From positions 51,149-115,148 of the forward strand of contig NZ_JBQCZW010000005.1 of the NCBI RefSeq assembly GCF_052089425.1: 64,000 nt of DNA, in the 5' to 3' direction. Position numbers and translations under genes: made by a program. The notes beneath the pieces are model-generated. The model saw only the letters and a program-made list of their open reading frames with translations. It searched no databases and was not told the DNA's origin. Of this stretch, positions 42,650 through 50,910 are shown piece after piece (position 1 is the stretch's first letter; every line of letters begins with the position of its first letter). Source of the stretch: Ancrocorticia sp052089425. Its GTDB lineage: Bacteria > Actinomycetota > Actinomycetes > Actinomycetales > Actinomycetaceae.

Positions 42650-43290
42650 GCATGAATTCGGCTGAACGCAGGCCGCCGCGCCTTGTCCTTGCCACGCGTA
42701 ATGAGCACAAAGTCATCGAACTGCGCAATATCCTCCAGCCGCTGTTGCCGGGCTTAGAGCCCGAAGCGGTGGCGGGCGCCGGCGCCTTCGATCTGCCCGA
42801 GCCGGTAGAGGACGAGGTAACCTTCGCGGGCAACGCGCTCATCAAGGCGCGGCAAATCGCGCGCGAAACCGGGATCCTCGCCATCGCGGATGACTCAGGG
42901 ATCTGTGTGGACGCCATGGGCGGGGCGCCCGGGGTATTCTCTGCGCGCTGGTCCGGGCACCACGGGGCGGATGCTGAGAATCTGCAGCTGCTCTTACACC
43001 AGCTGGGAGATGTTCCTGATCGCTATCGTGGGGCGGAATTCCGCTGCGCGGCGGCGCTGGTCCAGCCGGACGGACGTGAGATCGTGAAGGAAGGGGTGAT
43101 GCGCGGGATGCTCCTACACGAGCCGCATGGCGCTGGTGGTTTCGGCTATGACCCGATCTTCATGCCAGATGGCCTCACGGTATCCTCCGCAGAAATCTCT
43201 CCGGCAGAGAAGGACGCCATCTCTCACCGAGGTAAGGCCTTCCGCGCGCTTGCCCCTCATATCGCCGAGGCTCTGGGACATCGGGCCTAA
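42643..43290 (+). CDS. rdgB: Non-canonical purine NTP pyrophosphatase (RdgB/HAM1)
   Basis: Removes ITP, dITP and XTP from the nucleotide pool; 215 residues. LVLATRNEHKVIELRNIL, FAGNALIKARQIAR, ADDSGICVDAMGGAPGVFSARW and GFGYDPIF are the family motifs in order. The ATG at 42643 overlaps the rph stop; an ATG at 42652 is an alternative. Last gene of the clpS-rdgB cluster. Confidence 0.95.
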   Translation: MVSMNSAERRPPRLVLATRNEHKVIELRNILQPLLPGLEPEAVAGAGAFDLPEPVEDEVTFAGNALIKARQIARETGILAIADDSGICVDAMGGAPGVFSARWSGHHGADAENLQLLLHQLGDVPDRYRGAEFRCAAALVQPDGREIVKEGVMRGMLLHEPHGAGGFGYDPIFMPDGLTVSSAEISPAEKDAISHRGKAFRALAPHIAEALGHRA

Positions 43291-43322
43291 TTTACCCCCA
43301 GTAAACACAAAATGTAAGCCAG

Positions 43323-43366
43323 ATCACCCCATTTAAGTGATAACCATCTTGCTTAAATGGGGTGAT
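43323..43366. promoter_or_regulatory. 15-bp-arm inverted repeat upstream of a DUF2470-like gene
   Basis: ATCACCCCATTTAAG (43323-43337) and CTTAAATGGGGTGAT (43352-43366) are perfect arms around 14 bp. It lies 33 bp after the rdgB stop and 48 bp before the next start. No T-run follows, so it is either a weak terminator of the rdgB transcript or a large operator. Confidence 0.55.
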
Positions 43367-43413
43367 GTTCGGATACCCTAACTTACGGTTGATTGTTTAC
43401 CGAGAGTGAAACC

Positions 43414-44277
43414 GTGAATCCAGATCTGTCGCTTTACCCGAATCGTGGTGCTCTAGACCCTGCGCTGTGGCATGAGAGGAGCGTCTCTACCGCCTACCGG
43501 CTCTTGTGCGGACTCGGTCAGGCAGAGTTGGTTGCCTACCACGTGAGTCCCATGGCAACCTTCGCCGCGGTGTCTCATGGCATGACGTCGAGCGGAGAAC
43601 TGGTTGTTGCCGTATCCGGTTACGATCCGGCAATGGCAGCCTTGGGTGGAGAGCTTCCCACGGATGTCCGCCTCTCCATAGAAAAGCAGGCGCCGCGCCT
43701 TGATCTTCACATCGTTGCCTCGTCCGCACACCTGTTAGGCAAGGCTCGTTGGCTCGGCCCGGCGGAAAAAGAGCGCATGCTGATCTCCGATGAGATTCCA
43801 GCCCGTGTGGCTGATTTGGCCAGCATGGGGGAGATGGCGTTCATTTCCTTCGAACGCGTCCTACTTCACGATGCGTGTGGCGTTACCCCTCTGTGCTCTG
43901 ATCTGATTCGCGATGAGCACGAATGGGCGCAGGAACTTCAGGAGCATCACCTGTTCTGCGATATTGAGCCGGACCTGTTCGGCTGCCCCGAAAATGAACT
44001 GTTGGCGGTGGAAACTGTCACTAATCCGGCAGTTGTGAACTTGCGGGAAGCGTTCGATGGGGTAGTGCTGGGCACGGTTCAAGGAGCCTTTCTAGCACGC
44101 CAGGAGATCTCCGGGGTGTGCGAGCATGCTGTGGGAGTCACATGCCTTGACGTGGACCGGACGGGTATCACTCTCATGTGTATCGAACAGGACGGCGCCG
44201 TTACCGCCTTCATCCCCTTTGCTTACCCGGTTTCGAACCGCACGGATATTGTGCGTGAACTCAGGCAGCTGGGATGA
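43414..44277 (+). CDS. DUF2470-like conserved protein
   Basis: 287 residues from the GTG at 43414, which has GAGAG upstream; a TTG at 43393 is also in frame. The C-terminal stretch VTCLDVDRTGITLMCIEQDG with FIPFAYPVSNRTDIVRELRQLG follows the DUF2470 pattern found in HugZ-type heme/flavin split-barrel proteins. The N-terminal half (FAAVSHGMTSSGELVVAVSGYDP) would be the barrel. Heme binding is therefore possible but unproved. It is preceded by a long inverted repeat and followed by a very strong terminator, so it is probably monocistronic. Confidence 0.6.
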   Translation: MNPDLSLYPNRGALDPALWHERSVSTAYRLLCGLGQAELVAYHVSPMATFAAVSHGMTSSGELVVAVSGYDPAMAALGGELPTDVRLSIEKQAPRLDLHIVASSAHLLGKARWLGPAEKERMLISDEIPARVADLASMGEMAFISFERVLLHDACGVTPLCSDLIRDEHEWAQELQEHHLFCDIEPDLFGCPENELLAVETVTNPAVVNLREAFDGVVLGTVQGAFLARQEISGVCEHAVGVTCLDVDRTGITLMCIEQDGAVTAFIPFAYPVSNRTDIVRELRQLG

Positions 44278-44308
44278 ACAATGGGGGACCCGGAAGGTCC
44301 CCCATTGT
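44278..44308. terminator. Strong bidirectional terminator
   Basis: ACAATGGGGGACC (44278-44290) and GGTCCCCCATTGT (44296-44308) are perfect 13-bp arms around CGGAA, directly after the stop of the DUF2470-like gene and 36 bp beyond the stop of the convergent DUF1540 gene. It can serve both strands. Confidence 0.85.
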
Positions 44309-44344
44309 GTTGGCCGCGAAGCCCCTGTGCGGCGTTGTCTGAGA

Positions 44345-44626
44345 TCAGCGCGCCTCGAAGGTTGTGCAGTCTGCAGTATCGCCTGCGATAGCAACTTCAC
44401 CTGCGGTGCACAGGAGATCCTTGTTGTGGACGCATTCGAGGCGCTTGCAGGCACCAACGGTGCCGTGCGTGCCCTCGATGCCGCCGCGGGCATCAATGTC
44501 AGTGAATGTGCCGCATGCGGGCTTGGCGGCAGTGCCTCCAACGGTGATAGCAAGTGCGGTGCAGCCGCCGTTGTTGAAGGAGCATCCGGTAACGGTGCAA
44601 GAAGAAACGAGTGTTTGAGTAGCCAT
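44345..44626 (-). CDS. Small cysteine-rich protein with two DUF1540 units
   Basis: 93 residues with two repeats of the DUF1540 pattern: CTVTGCSFNNGGCTALAI then CGTF, and CKRLECVHNKDLLCTAGEV then CTTF. Each unit has four cysteines (C-x4-C-x5/6-C and a distal C), suggesting two small metal-binding folds. The function of the family is unknown. AAGGAGTCCCTC precedes the ATG. It converges on the DUF2470-like gene and is divergent from the popR-like gene. Confidence 0.8.
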   Translation of the reverse strand: MATQTLVSSCTVTGCSFNNGGCTALAITVGGTAAKPACGTFTDIDARGGIEGTHGTVGACKRLECVHNKDLLCTAGEVAIAGDTADCTTFEAR

Positions 44627-44848
44627 GAGGGACTCCTTATGTTGACTAACTAATCTGCCTACACCTTCAAGTTAGACAGTTTGGGACTTCGTGCCTAGGC
44701 GGGTAAGGCTTACCGAACCGGGGAATTGCTTTTCACGTACCGCGCCATATCAACGTTTTCAGCCGATTTGACATTTATGCGCGACTTTGTTTGCAAATAT
44801 CGATGTTGGTTATCTGTGGCAGCTGTGTGAAACAGGCAACAGTAAGCG

Positions 44849-44891
44849 CTCTGCCGAGAGCAGAGGGCGGCGTACTGCGCCGGACGCCGCC
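44849..44891 (+). promoter_or_regulatory. Two adjacent stem-loops in the popR leader
   Basis: CTCTGC-CGAGA-GCAGAG (44849-44865) is followed without gap by GGCGGCGT-N10-ACGCCGCC (44866-44891), and the ribosome site TTAGGATG comes 2 bp later. The second stem would fold right against the Shine-Dalgarno region. A translation-control role is inferred. Confidence 0.5.
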
Positions 44892-44903
44892 TTAGGATGA
44901 AGT

Positions 44904-45224
44904 ATGGACGAAATGAAGCACGGGCATCAAGTTATCGCGGGGGCCCCGTTGTGGAGGCACATGCTAGGCGAGGAATTTCGCCGCGTCCGCCACGATCACG
45001 GCGAAACCTTGGCCCAGACTGCCGCTCGGGCAGGGGTTTCTCCGCAGTACCTCTCTGAGATGGAACGAGGTGTTAAGGACCCATCCAGCGAGATGATCGC
45101 TGCGGTTGGCCGCGCACTGGACGTGACGCTCATCGACCTGACAACTGCCGTTTCCGAGCGGCTCGCGTCCTGTGGGTATCCCACTAGCTCCGGACCAACT
45201 AATTCGCTGATGCTCGCCGCTTGA
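44904..45224 (+). CDS. popR: XRE regulator of the PopR/ClgR type
   Basis: 106 residues with one helix-turn-helix: RVRHDHGETLAQTAARAGVSPQYLSEMERGVKDPSSEMIAAVGRALDVTLIDL. This is the PopR/ClgR signature of actinobacterial activators of clp genes. The C-terminus ends SLMLAA; in Streptomyces PopR and ClgR, C-terminal alanines make the regulator a substrate of the protease it controls. It lies tail-to-tail with two clpP genes, 26 bp apart, which makes them the likely targets. The popR rather than clgR assignment rests on this context. Confidence 0.8.
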   Translation: MDEMKHGHQVIAGAPLWRHMLGEEFRRVRHDHGETLAQTAARAGVSPQYLSEMERGVKDPSSEMIAAVGRALDVTLIDLTTAVSERLASCGYPTSSGPTNSLMLAA

Positions 45225-45250
45225 TCATCTCTGCTGGATATTCGCGGGAT

Positions 45251-45853
45251 TTAGCCACCGTGGAGCTGGCGGCGGTTGATCACATGATCGATCAGCCCGT
45301 ATTCGCGTGCTTCCTCTGGTGTAAACACGCGATCGTGATCCGTATCCTTGTGTAACGTGTCAGAGCTCTGCCCAGTGTGATGAGACAGAATATCCTCTAG
45401 TTCTTCGCGGATCCGCACGGCTTCGTCAGCCTCAAGGATGAGGTCAGGGATGCTGCCTCGACGGCCCTGTTGGCCCGGCTGATGGAGAACCACCCGAGTG
45501 TGGGGTAGGGCAAGCCTGCGGGAACCTGATGCTAAGAGGATCGCCCCTACACCCACTGCTTGCCCAACACACGTTGTGCATATATCTGACCGCACATAAG
45601 CCATCGTGTCGTACACCGCCAGCATCGCACTGGGATCACCTCCTTCGCAGTTGATATACAAATCGATGTCCATTTCTGGGCTCGCCGATTCGAGGAACAG
45701 GAGTTGGGCGATCAGACTATTGGCCACGCCACCATCGAGTGGTGTACCAAGATAGATGATGCGCTCGGTTAACAGGTGAGAATACACATCCATGATCCTG
45801 TCTCCGCGGGGATCCTTGGAAACAACGTTGGGGATCGTATATGTTTGACTCAT
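45251..45853 (-). CDS. ClpP-like subunit lacking the catalytic serine
   Basis: 200 residues of the ClpP fold: ERIIYLGTPLDGGVANSLIAQLLFLE, then LYINCEGGDPSAMLAVYDTM. Where active ClpP has G-x-A-A-S, this reads GQAVG (residues 97-101), so the nucleophile position is Gly. The rest of the triad survives as His124 (VLHQP) and Asp173 (DHDR), with the normal 49-residue spacing. The INxxGG strand is altered (Cys-Glu before GG). It is translated after, and overlaps by 4 bp, an intact ClpP, so it likely forms a mixed or structural ring. A ClpR-like role is inferred. Confidence 0.88.
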   Translation of the reverse strand: MSQTYTIPNVVSKDPRGDRIMDVYSHLLTERIIYLGTPLDGGVANSLIAQLLFLESASPEMDIDLYINCEGGDPSAMLAVYDTMAYVRSDICTTCVGQAVGVGAILLASGSRRLALPHTRVVLHQPGQQGRRGSIPDLILEADEAVRIREELEDILSHHTGQSSDTLHKDTDHDRVFTPEEAREYGLIDHVINRRQLHGG

Positions 45854-46506
45854 TGGGCGTTCCTCTCTGCTTGCACTGTGCTCCCCTGCTGCCCGTCTGT
45901 CGGGTGGAAGCCTGCCGCTCTAGGGTCAGGCTGAATGATTTCCTCGAAGCCCGAGACAATCGAATCGATAAAGCCATACTCTTGCGCCTCGGCTGCTGAG
46001 AACCAGTGATCGTGCAAAGAATCCTCGAATATTTTATGTAGGGGTTGGCCCGTATCCTCACTCGTGATCCCAAGGACGGTATCGCGAGTGTGCTTGAGAT
46101 CCTCGGCCTGTAGCTCAACATCGGTGGTGGAGCCGCCTATCCCAGCTGATCCCTGATGCATAAGAATCCGGCTATGTGGCAGCGCACGCCGCTTGCCCGG
46201 TGTGCCAGCAGTCAAGAGAAATTGGCCGGCGCTGCATGCTATCCCGAGTGCCAGAGTCGCAACATCGTTCGGGATCACCCTGATGAGATCGCGGATTGCG
46301 AGCATCGCGGGGACAGATCCGCCGGGGGAGTGTATCCAGAGGTTAATGTCAGAATGTGGTTCCTCGGCTGCGAGGCTGGCCATCTGTACGGCCAGCAGCG
46401 TGCCATTGTCATCGTCCAGTTGCCCGTCGAGGACCAGAGTTCGGCGGGCGTATAGCTCGCGTCGGTACGGTTCCGAAAACACGGGAGGTTTTGAATCTTC
46501 GCTCAT
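45850..46506 (-). CDS. clpP: ATP-dependent Clp protease proteolytic subunit
   Basis: 218 residues from the ATG at 46506; an in-frame GTG at 46536 would add ten residues containing two Cys and no ribosome site. The triad is complete: Ser92 in GIACSAGQF, His117 in LMHQG and Asp166 in HDHWF, with spacings 25 and 49. The oxyanion strand IHSPGGSVPAM is normal. It is the first gene of a two-gene operon with the Ser-less paralogue and converges on the popR-like gene. The pair resembles Streptomyces clpP3-clpP4 more than the housekeeping clpP1-clpP2, which are expected near tig/clpX elsewhere. Confidence 0.92.
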   Translation of the reverse strand: MSEDSKPPVFSEPYRRELYARRTLVLDGQLDDDNGTLLAVQMASLAAEEPHSDINLWIHSPGGSVPAMLAIRDLIRVIPNDVATLALGIACSAGQFLLTAGTPGKRRALPHSRILMHQGSAGIGGSTTDVELQAEDLKHTRDTVLGITSEDTGQPLHKIFEDSLHDHWFSAAEAQEYGFIDSIVSGFEEIIQPDPRAAGFHPTDGQQGSTVQAERNAQ

Positions 46507-46586
46507 ACCGAGATTCTGGCAAATGCCGCCGCACACTTGAACGGATGCTGCTGAGGGCAGCTCCGCTCATAGCTGCGCCCCACGCC

Positions 46587-47537
46587 TCAACGAGAAAGCA
46601 GCGCCAGATCGTACCCACCCGGAAGATGCTCTGGGGCCGCACGGTTCACGCGAGCCCGAAGCTCCGCAACGGTGGGGGCACCATCACCGCCCAGTGTTTC
46701 GGTGCTGAGCGCCCCGGCAACACTGGCCACGCTGACCGCCTGGCGCAAATCCCCGCCCCGCAGAAGCGCCCATCCAAGCGCTGCCGAAAAAACGTCCCCG
46801 GCCCCCGTTGCGTCGATTGCCTGGGCAGGGAAGGCTGGGAGCGCCGAGCCACCCATGTTCCCGCTGGCCATCGCCACGCCCGCGCTTCCTCGGGTCACAA
46901 CCACCCGTTCCACCCGATCGGCCAGTGCCCGTGCGGCCTCCGCCGCCGAATTGGTTCGCGTGTAGGCACGCGCCTCATCCTCATTGGGAACGAATGCATC
47001 AACCAGATCCAGCGGCTCCAAGTCCGCCACGTCCCACGCCCCGCTCCCGTCCCAGCCAACGTCACCGATCACGCACGTTCCCTGCTGGCGCCACTGACGC
47101 ACAACCTCACGGCCCTCCCCAATGGCCCGCAGATCGGCCATCAGAAGATCGGGGGCTGGGCCACTCAGCGGTGGAGCCTCATTACTTCCGCTGGAGACCA
47201 TCGCACGGTCCGATTGCACGCTGATGGCCGCTGTCACGGCCTGCTTCTTCACGGGCTGCAAGAGCCGGCTGCCCACGCCGTCGTCGTCCACAATCGAACG
47301 TACGAAAGTTCCCGCGGCGTCCTCACCCACGTATGAACACAACTCCACCTGAAAACCCAACCGTGCCAACGCGCGCGCCTGATTCGCAGCCCCACCGGCC
47401 GTGAGCCCGCACTCATCGCACCACAGTTCCTGCCCGGGTTCGGGCATCCGGTCAAGGGAGGCGAAAATGACGTCCAGAAACAGTGGACCACTCACCACCG
47501 CGGTGAAGGTTTGCGCGTCATCCGCGAATCGCCGCAT
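46587..47537 (-). CDS. PfkB-family carbohydrate kinase
   Basis: 316 residues of the ribokinase fold. TAGGAANQARALARLG is the first PfkB signature and IDATGAGDVFSAALGWAL the second, with the catalytic Asp. The sugar is not readable from sequence. It is divergent from a GH4 glycosidase and a PIG-L deacetylase, so a sugar or amino-sugar kinase for the same pathway is the natural inference. AAGGAGG lies before the start. Confidence 0.88.
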   Translation of the reverse strand: MRRFADDAQTFTAVVSGPLFLDVIFASLDRMPEPGQELWCDECGLTAGGAANQARALARLGFQVELCSYVGEDAAGTFVRSIVDDDGVGSRLLQPVKKQAVTAAISVQSDRAMVSSGSNEAPPLSGPAPDLLMADLRAIGEGREVVRQWRQQGTCVIGDVGWDGSGAWDVADLEPLDLVDAFVPNEDEARAYTRTNSAAEAARALADRVERVVVTRGSAGVAMASGNMGGSALPAFPAQAIDATGAGDVFSAALGWALLRGGDLRQAVSVASVAGALSTETLGGDGAPTVAELRARVNRAAPEHLPGGYDLALLSR

Positions 47538-47567
47538 CGGGGCCTCCTTATGCCGGACGTTTGTCCT

Positions 47568-47579
47568 AGACTTTAGTCT
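47568..47579. promoter_or_regulatory. Short palindrome in the pfkB/GH4 divergent promoter
   Basis: AGACT-TT-AGTCT sits 31 bp from the kinase start and 73 bp from the glycosidase start. It is the only clear symmetric element in the divergent region and could bind a sugar-responsive regulator encoded elsewhere. Confidence 0.3.
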
Positions 47580-47651
47580 TGATTACGCGCCCGGGCATCA
47601 CGCGCCCGCTCGCCACATATTTGTATCACGCGAATACGGAGGCACGACCGG

Positions 47652-49013
47652 ATGAAACTCACGATTGTTGGAGGCGGCGGTTTCCGCGTGCCACAGATCG
47701 TTGAAGCGCTCAGCCACCGCCCGGGGGACCAGCTGGACGTGAGCGAGCTGTGCCTGTTCGATACCTCGGCCGAGCGACTGCGCGTGATGATCCACGTGTT
47801 GGACCAACTCCCGATCGTTCGCAAACCCCGCATCACTGCCACCGCTGACCTCACCGAGGCAGTCACAGGCGCCGATTTTGTGTTTTCCGCGATTCGTGTG
47901 GCCGGAACCGAAGGGCGCGTGCGCGATGAACTGATCCCGCTCAGCCACGGCATCATCGGCCAAGAGACGGTAGGGCCGGGCGGCTACGCCTACGCGATGC
48001 GGACAATCCCCGCGGCCCTTGACCTGGCCCACCTTGTCAGCGAACGGGCCCCCAACGCCTGGGTCATTAACTTCACGAACCCGGCCGGTATCATCACGCA
48101 GGCGATGCGCCAGATTCTGGGAAAAAGAGTGATTGGCATTTGCGATACACCCATCGGGCTGGTGCGCCGTGCCGCGCGCACACTTGGTCACCGCGAGGCC
48201 GAACTGGACTATGACTACATTGGTCTCAACCACCTAGGCTGGCTGCGCAGCGTCACAGCGAGCGGCAAGGAACTGCTTCCACGCCTGCTTGATACCCCGG
48301 AGCTACTCAGCCAAATGGAGGAGGCTCGCCTGATCGGCCCGCAATGGGTTCGCGCCCTAGGCATGATCCCGAACGAATACCTGTTCTACTACTACCGCAA
48401 TCGCGAGGCAGTGGCCCAGATCGCGGCAGAAGAAAAGACCCGCGGCCAATTCCTTTCCGATCAGCAGAACGCCTTCTATCGCGCCGCGCTGGCCGAACCT
48501 ACCCGCGCCGCCGAACTGTGGGACGCCGCCCACCGCGAACGCGAGGAAACCTACATGGCCGAAGCCCGCGAGGTGGCAGGCGATGGAGCTCGTGAGGAGG
48601 ACGATCTGGAGGGCGGCTACCAAGAAGTGGCCCTCGACCTGATGGCGGCGCTTTCCGGAGGCCCGTCAGCTCGCATGATTCTGGGCGTGAGTAACACGGA
48701 GGCCTCAACGGGTTCCGGGCGGCGCATCATTCCCGCCCTCCCGGATGACGCCATTATCGAGGTCCCGTGTTGCGTGGATACGGACGGCCCCGTTCCCGCC
48801 CCCGTGGCACCGCTGGACGGCGCAGAACTTGGGCTTGTCACTCAGGTCAAGGCGTGCGAAACCATGGTGATCGATGCCGTGACAACTAAGAACAGAGAGC
48901 TGGCGTGGAAGGCGATCGCCCTCCACCCGCTCGTGGATTCGGCCTCCGCAGCGCGTCAGATACTAGATGAATATTGCGAGGCGATCGCCGAGGTCGCCGC
49001 CGTTTTTGAGTAA
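47652..49013 (+). CDS. GH4-family 6-phospho-glycosidase
   Basis: 453 residues. The NAD-binding start KLTIVGGGGFRVPQIVEAL, FTNPAGIITQAM, GICDTPIGL with its metal-ligand Cys, and GLNHLGW with the metal-ligand His are the GH4 hallmarks; these enzymes use NAD and Mn for redox-assisted cleavage. The sequence is nearer to 6-phospho-beta-glucosidases than to alpha-galactosidases by eye. ACGGAGG precedes the ATG. No PTS gene is adjacent. It is followed 41 bp later by a PIG-L deacetylase. Confidence 0.88.
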   Translation: MKLTIVGGGGFRVPQIVEALSHRPGDQLDVSELCLFDTSAERLRVMIHVLDQLPIVRKPRITATADLTEAVTGADFVFSAIRVAGTEGRVRDELIPLSHGIIGQETVGPGGYAYAMRTIPAALDLAHLVSERAPNAWVINFTNPAGIITQAMRQILGKRVIGICDTPIGLVRRAARTLGHREAELDYDYIGLNHLGWLRSVTASGKELLPRLLDTPELLSQMEEARLIGPQWVRALGMIPNEYLFYYYRNREAVAQIAAEEKTRGQFLSDQQNAFYRAALAEPTRAAELWDAAHREREETYMAEAREVAGDGAREEDDLEGGYQEVALDLMAALSGGPSARMILGVSNTEASTGSGRRIIPALPDDAIIEVPCCVDTDGPVPAPVAPLDGAELGLVTQVKACETMVIDAVTTKNRELAWKAIALHPLVDSASAARQILDEYCEAIAEVAAVFE

Positions 49014-49054
49014 GAGCACTTTGAGAAGGAACCTTGAGAAAGGGGAGTAAAGCA

Positions 49055-49762
49055 GTGGATCACGAGAGAATTCTTGGGGTGTTCGCGCATCCGGACGATG
49101 CCGATGTGGGTTCGGGCGGAACGCTCGCAAAGTTCGTGGAGCAAGGGGCGCACGTGAGCCTGTTGGTGGCCACGGCGGGGGATGCCGGCGGCTTCAAAGC
49201 CGAGGGGCAGGACCAGATTGCCGGCGTGCGTATGAAGGAACAGCGTGCTGCCGCAGCCCAGCTAGGAATCACGGACGTCACCTTCCTTGGGCACATGGAT
49301 GGTGAGCTGCGCGTGACATCCTCCCTAGTTCGCGACATTGTGGCTCAGATTCGTATTCACCAGCCAACACTCGTCATCACGATGTCCCCGGAACACAACT
49401 GGACTAACCTTGCCGCTAGCCACCCGGATCATCGCGCCGTGGGGGAGGCCGCCATTCAGGCCGTGTACCCGGCCTCCCGCAACCCGTTCGCCTTCCGCGA
49501 GCTCAAGGCCAGCGGCATGGACCCGTGGATGGTGGAGGAAGTGTGGCTGCAGGGCCACCACGCCCCCAACCACTTTGTGGAACTGAGCCGGGCTGAAGTG
49601 GAGAAGAAGGTCCAGGCCATCCAGTGCCATGAAACCCAGTTTCAGGACATGGATTTCATGACGCAGTACATTTGGGAAGTGGCGCGCCAGTGCGCCGTGA
49701 GTGGCGGGCTAGGTAGGGACCGTTACGCTGAGGAGTTCCTCAGGTATTCGGCGAGAGAGTAA
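49055..49762 (+). CDS. PIG-L family N-acetylglucosaminyl deacetylase
   Basis: 235 residues from the GTG at 49055, which follows GGGGAG at good spacing. GVFAHPDDADVGSGGTLAKF has the His-Pro-Asp-Asp zinc/base motif, and SHPDHRAVGEAA supplies the later His. The family removes acetyl from GlcNAc-containing compounds (MshB, BshB, chitobiose deacetylases). Next to a GH4 glycosidase, a role in chitobiose or other amino-sugar breakdown fits, though mycothiol-type metabolism is possible. Confidence 0.85.
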   Translation: MDHERILGVFAHPDDADVGSGGTLAKFVEQGAHVSLLVATAGDAGGFKAEGQDQIAGVRMKEQRAAAAQLGITDVTFLGHMDGELRVTSSLVRDIVAQIRIHQPTLVITMSPEHNWTNLAASHPDHRAVGEAAIQAVYPASRNPFAFRELKASGMDPWMVEEVWLQGHHAPNHFVELSRAEVEKKVQAIQCHETQFQDMDFMTQYIWEVARQCAVSGGLGRDRYAEEFLRYSARE

Positions 49763-49779
49763 TAAGATACGGTGAATCC

Positions 49780-50838
49780 ATGAGTGATTTACAGCTGAGC
49801 GTTCTTGACCTGATTGGGCTGCGCCGCGGGCAGACTAGCCGCCAAGCCCTTCTTGCTAGCGGGGCGCTGGCCCGCGAGGCTGACCGCTTGGGCTATACCC
49901 GCTATTGGGTGGCCGAACACCACAACATGGAATCGATCGTCTCCACAGTTCCCGCCGTGCTGATTCCGTTCCTTGCTCAGGGCACCGAGCGCATTCGTTT
50001 CGGTTCTGGCGGTGTCATGCTGGCCAATCACGCCCCGTTCGCCGTAGCCGAGCAGTTTGCCCTGCTCTCGGAAATGTTTCCGGGCCGCGTGGATTTGGGG
50101 CTGGGACGCGCCCCAGGCTCCGATCAGTTGACCGCCGCCGTGTTAAGGAAGGCACTGCCCGGTGACGGTGTCCAGAACTACGTTCACGACGTCACGCTGC
50201 TGCGCGAGCTGCTGGGCGGTGGCGAGACCCCTGTGGGCGACCGCGTGCACGTCGAGATCGCTGGCAACCCGTATGCCTTGAGCGCCACGCCAGCCATGAG
50301 CACCTCGCCGGACATCTGGCTTCTGGGTTCCTCGGCGTATTCAGCCCAAGCCGCCGGCCAGCTGGGTTTGCCCTACGTATTTGCCAACCACTTCGGCATG
50401 CCGGGCATCGATGAGACGCTTGCGATGTACCGCGAGCACTTTGTCCCCTCTGCGAGTTTCCCCGAACCGAAAACATTGGTGCCTGTTAACGCCGTCGTCG
50501 CCACAACTAAGGAAGAAGCGGACAAACTTGCCCTGCCCCAAAAACTGATGAATGCGCGGCTGCGTAGCGGTGGAAAAAACGAGCCGCAGGCTCCCGTGGA
50601 GGAGCTGGAGAACTACTCGTGGCAGGCCCGCGAGTTCATGGCTCCCGCTCCCGGTCCGGATTCGCTGTTCGTGGGCACGCCCGAGCAGGTGGCCGAAGGG
50701 ATTTCGGCGCTTGCGAGCAGGCTCGGCGCCGATGAGGTCATGGTTTCACCCGTGGCTGGTGCCTACGCGAACGATGATCTGGAGCGTGGGGTCAGGCGCG
50801 AGGAGACCCTCCAGCTTTTGGCCGAGGCGCTTTTATAA
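49780..50838 (+). CDS. LLM-class flavin-dependent oxidoreductase
   Basis: 352 residues of the luciferase-like TIM barrel. LSVLDLIGLRRGQTSRQALL, YWVAEHHNM and VDLGLGRAPGSD are typical of the one-component YhbW-like subgroup. It uses reduced flavin; the substrate is unknown. It begins 17 bp after the deacetylase stop and may be co-transcribed with it. Confidence 0.86.
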   Translation: MSDLQLSVLDLIGLRRGQTSRQALLASGALAREADRLGYTRYWVAEHHNMESIVSTVPAVLIPFLAQGTERIRFGSGGVMLANHAPFAVAEQFALLSEMFPGRVDLGLGRAPGSDQLTAAVLRKALPGDGVQNYVHDVTLLRELLGGGETPVGDRVHVEIAGNPYALSATPAMSTSPDIWLLGSSAYSAQAAGQLGLPYVFANHFGMPGIDETLAMYREHFVPSASFPEPKTLVPVNAVVATTKEEADKLALPQKLMNARLRSGGKNEPQAPVEELENYSWQAREFMAPAPGPDSLFVGTPEQVAEGISALASRLGADEVMVSPVAGAYANDDLERGVRREETLQLLAEALL

Positions 50839-50910
50839 CGACGACGACGGACTAGCTCGCCATTCGACCGCCCTACAGGACCCGCGGAGCTTTTGTGCCA
50901 CCATGGGCCT

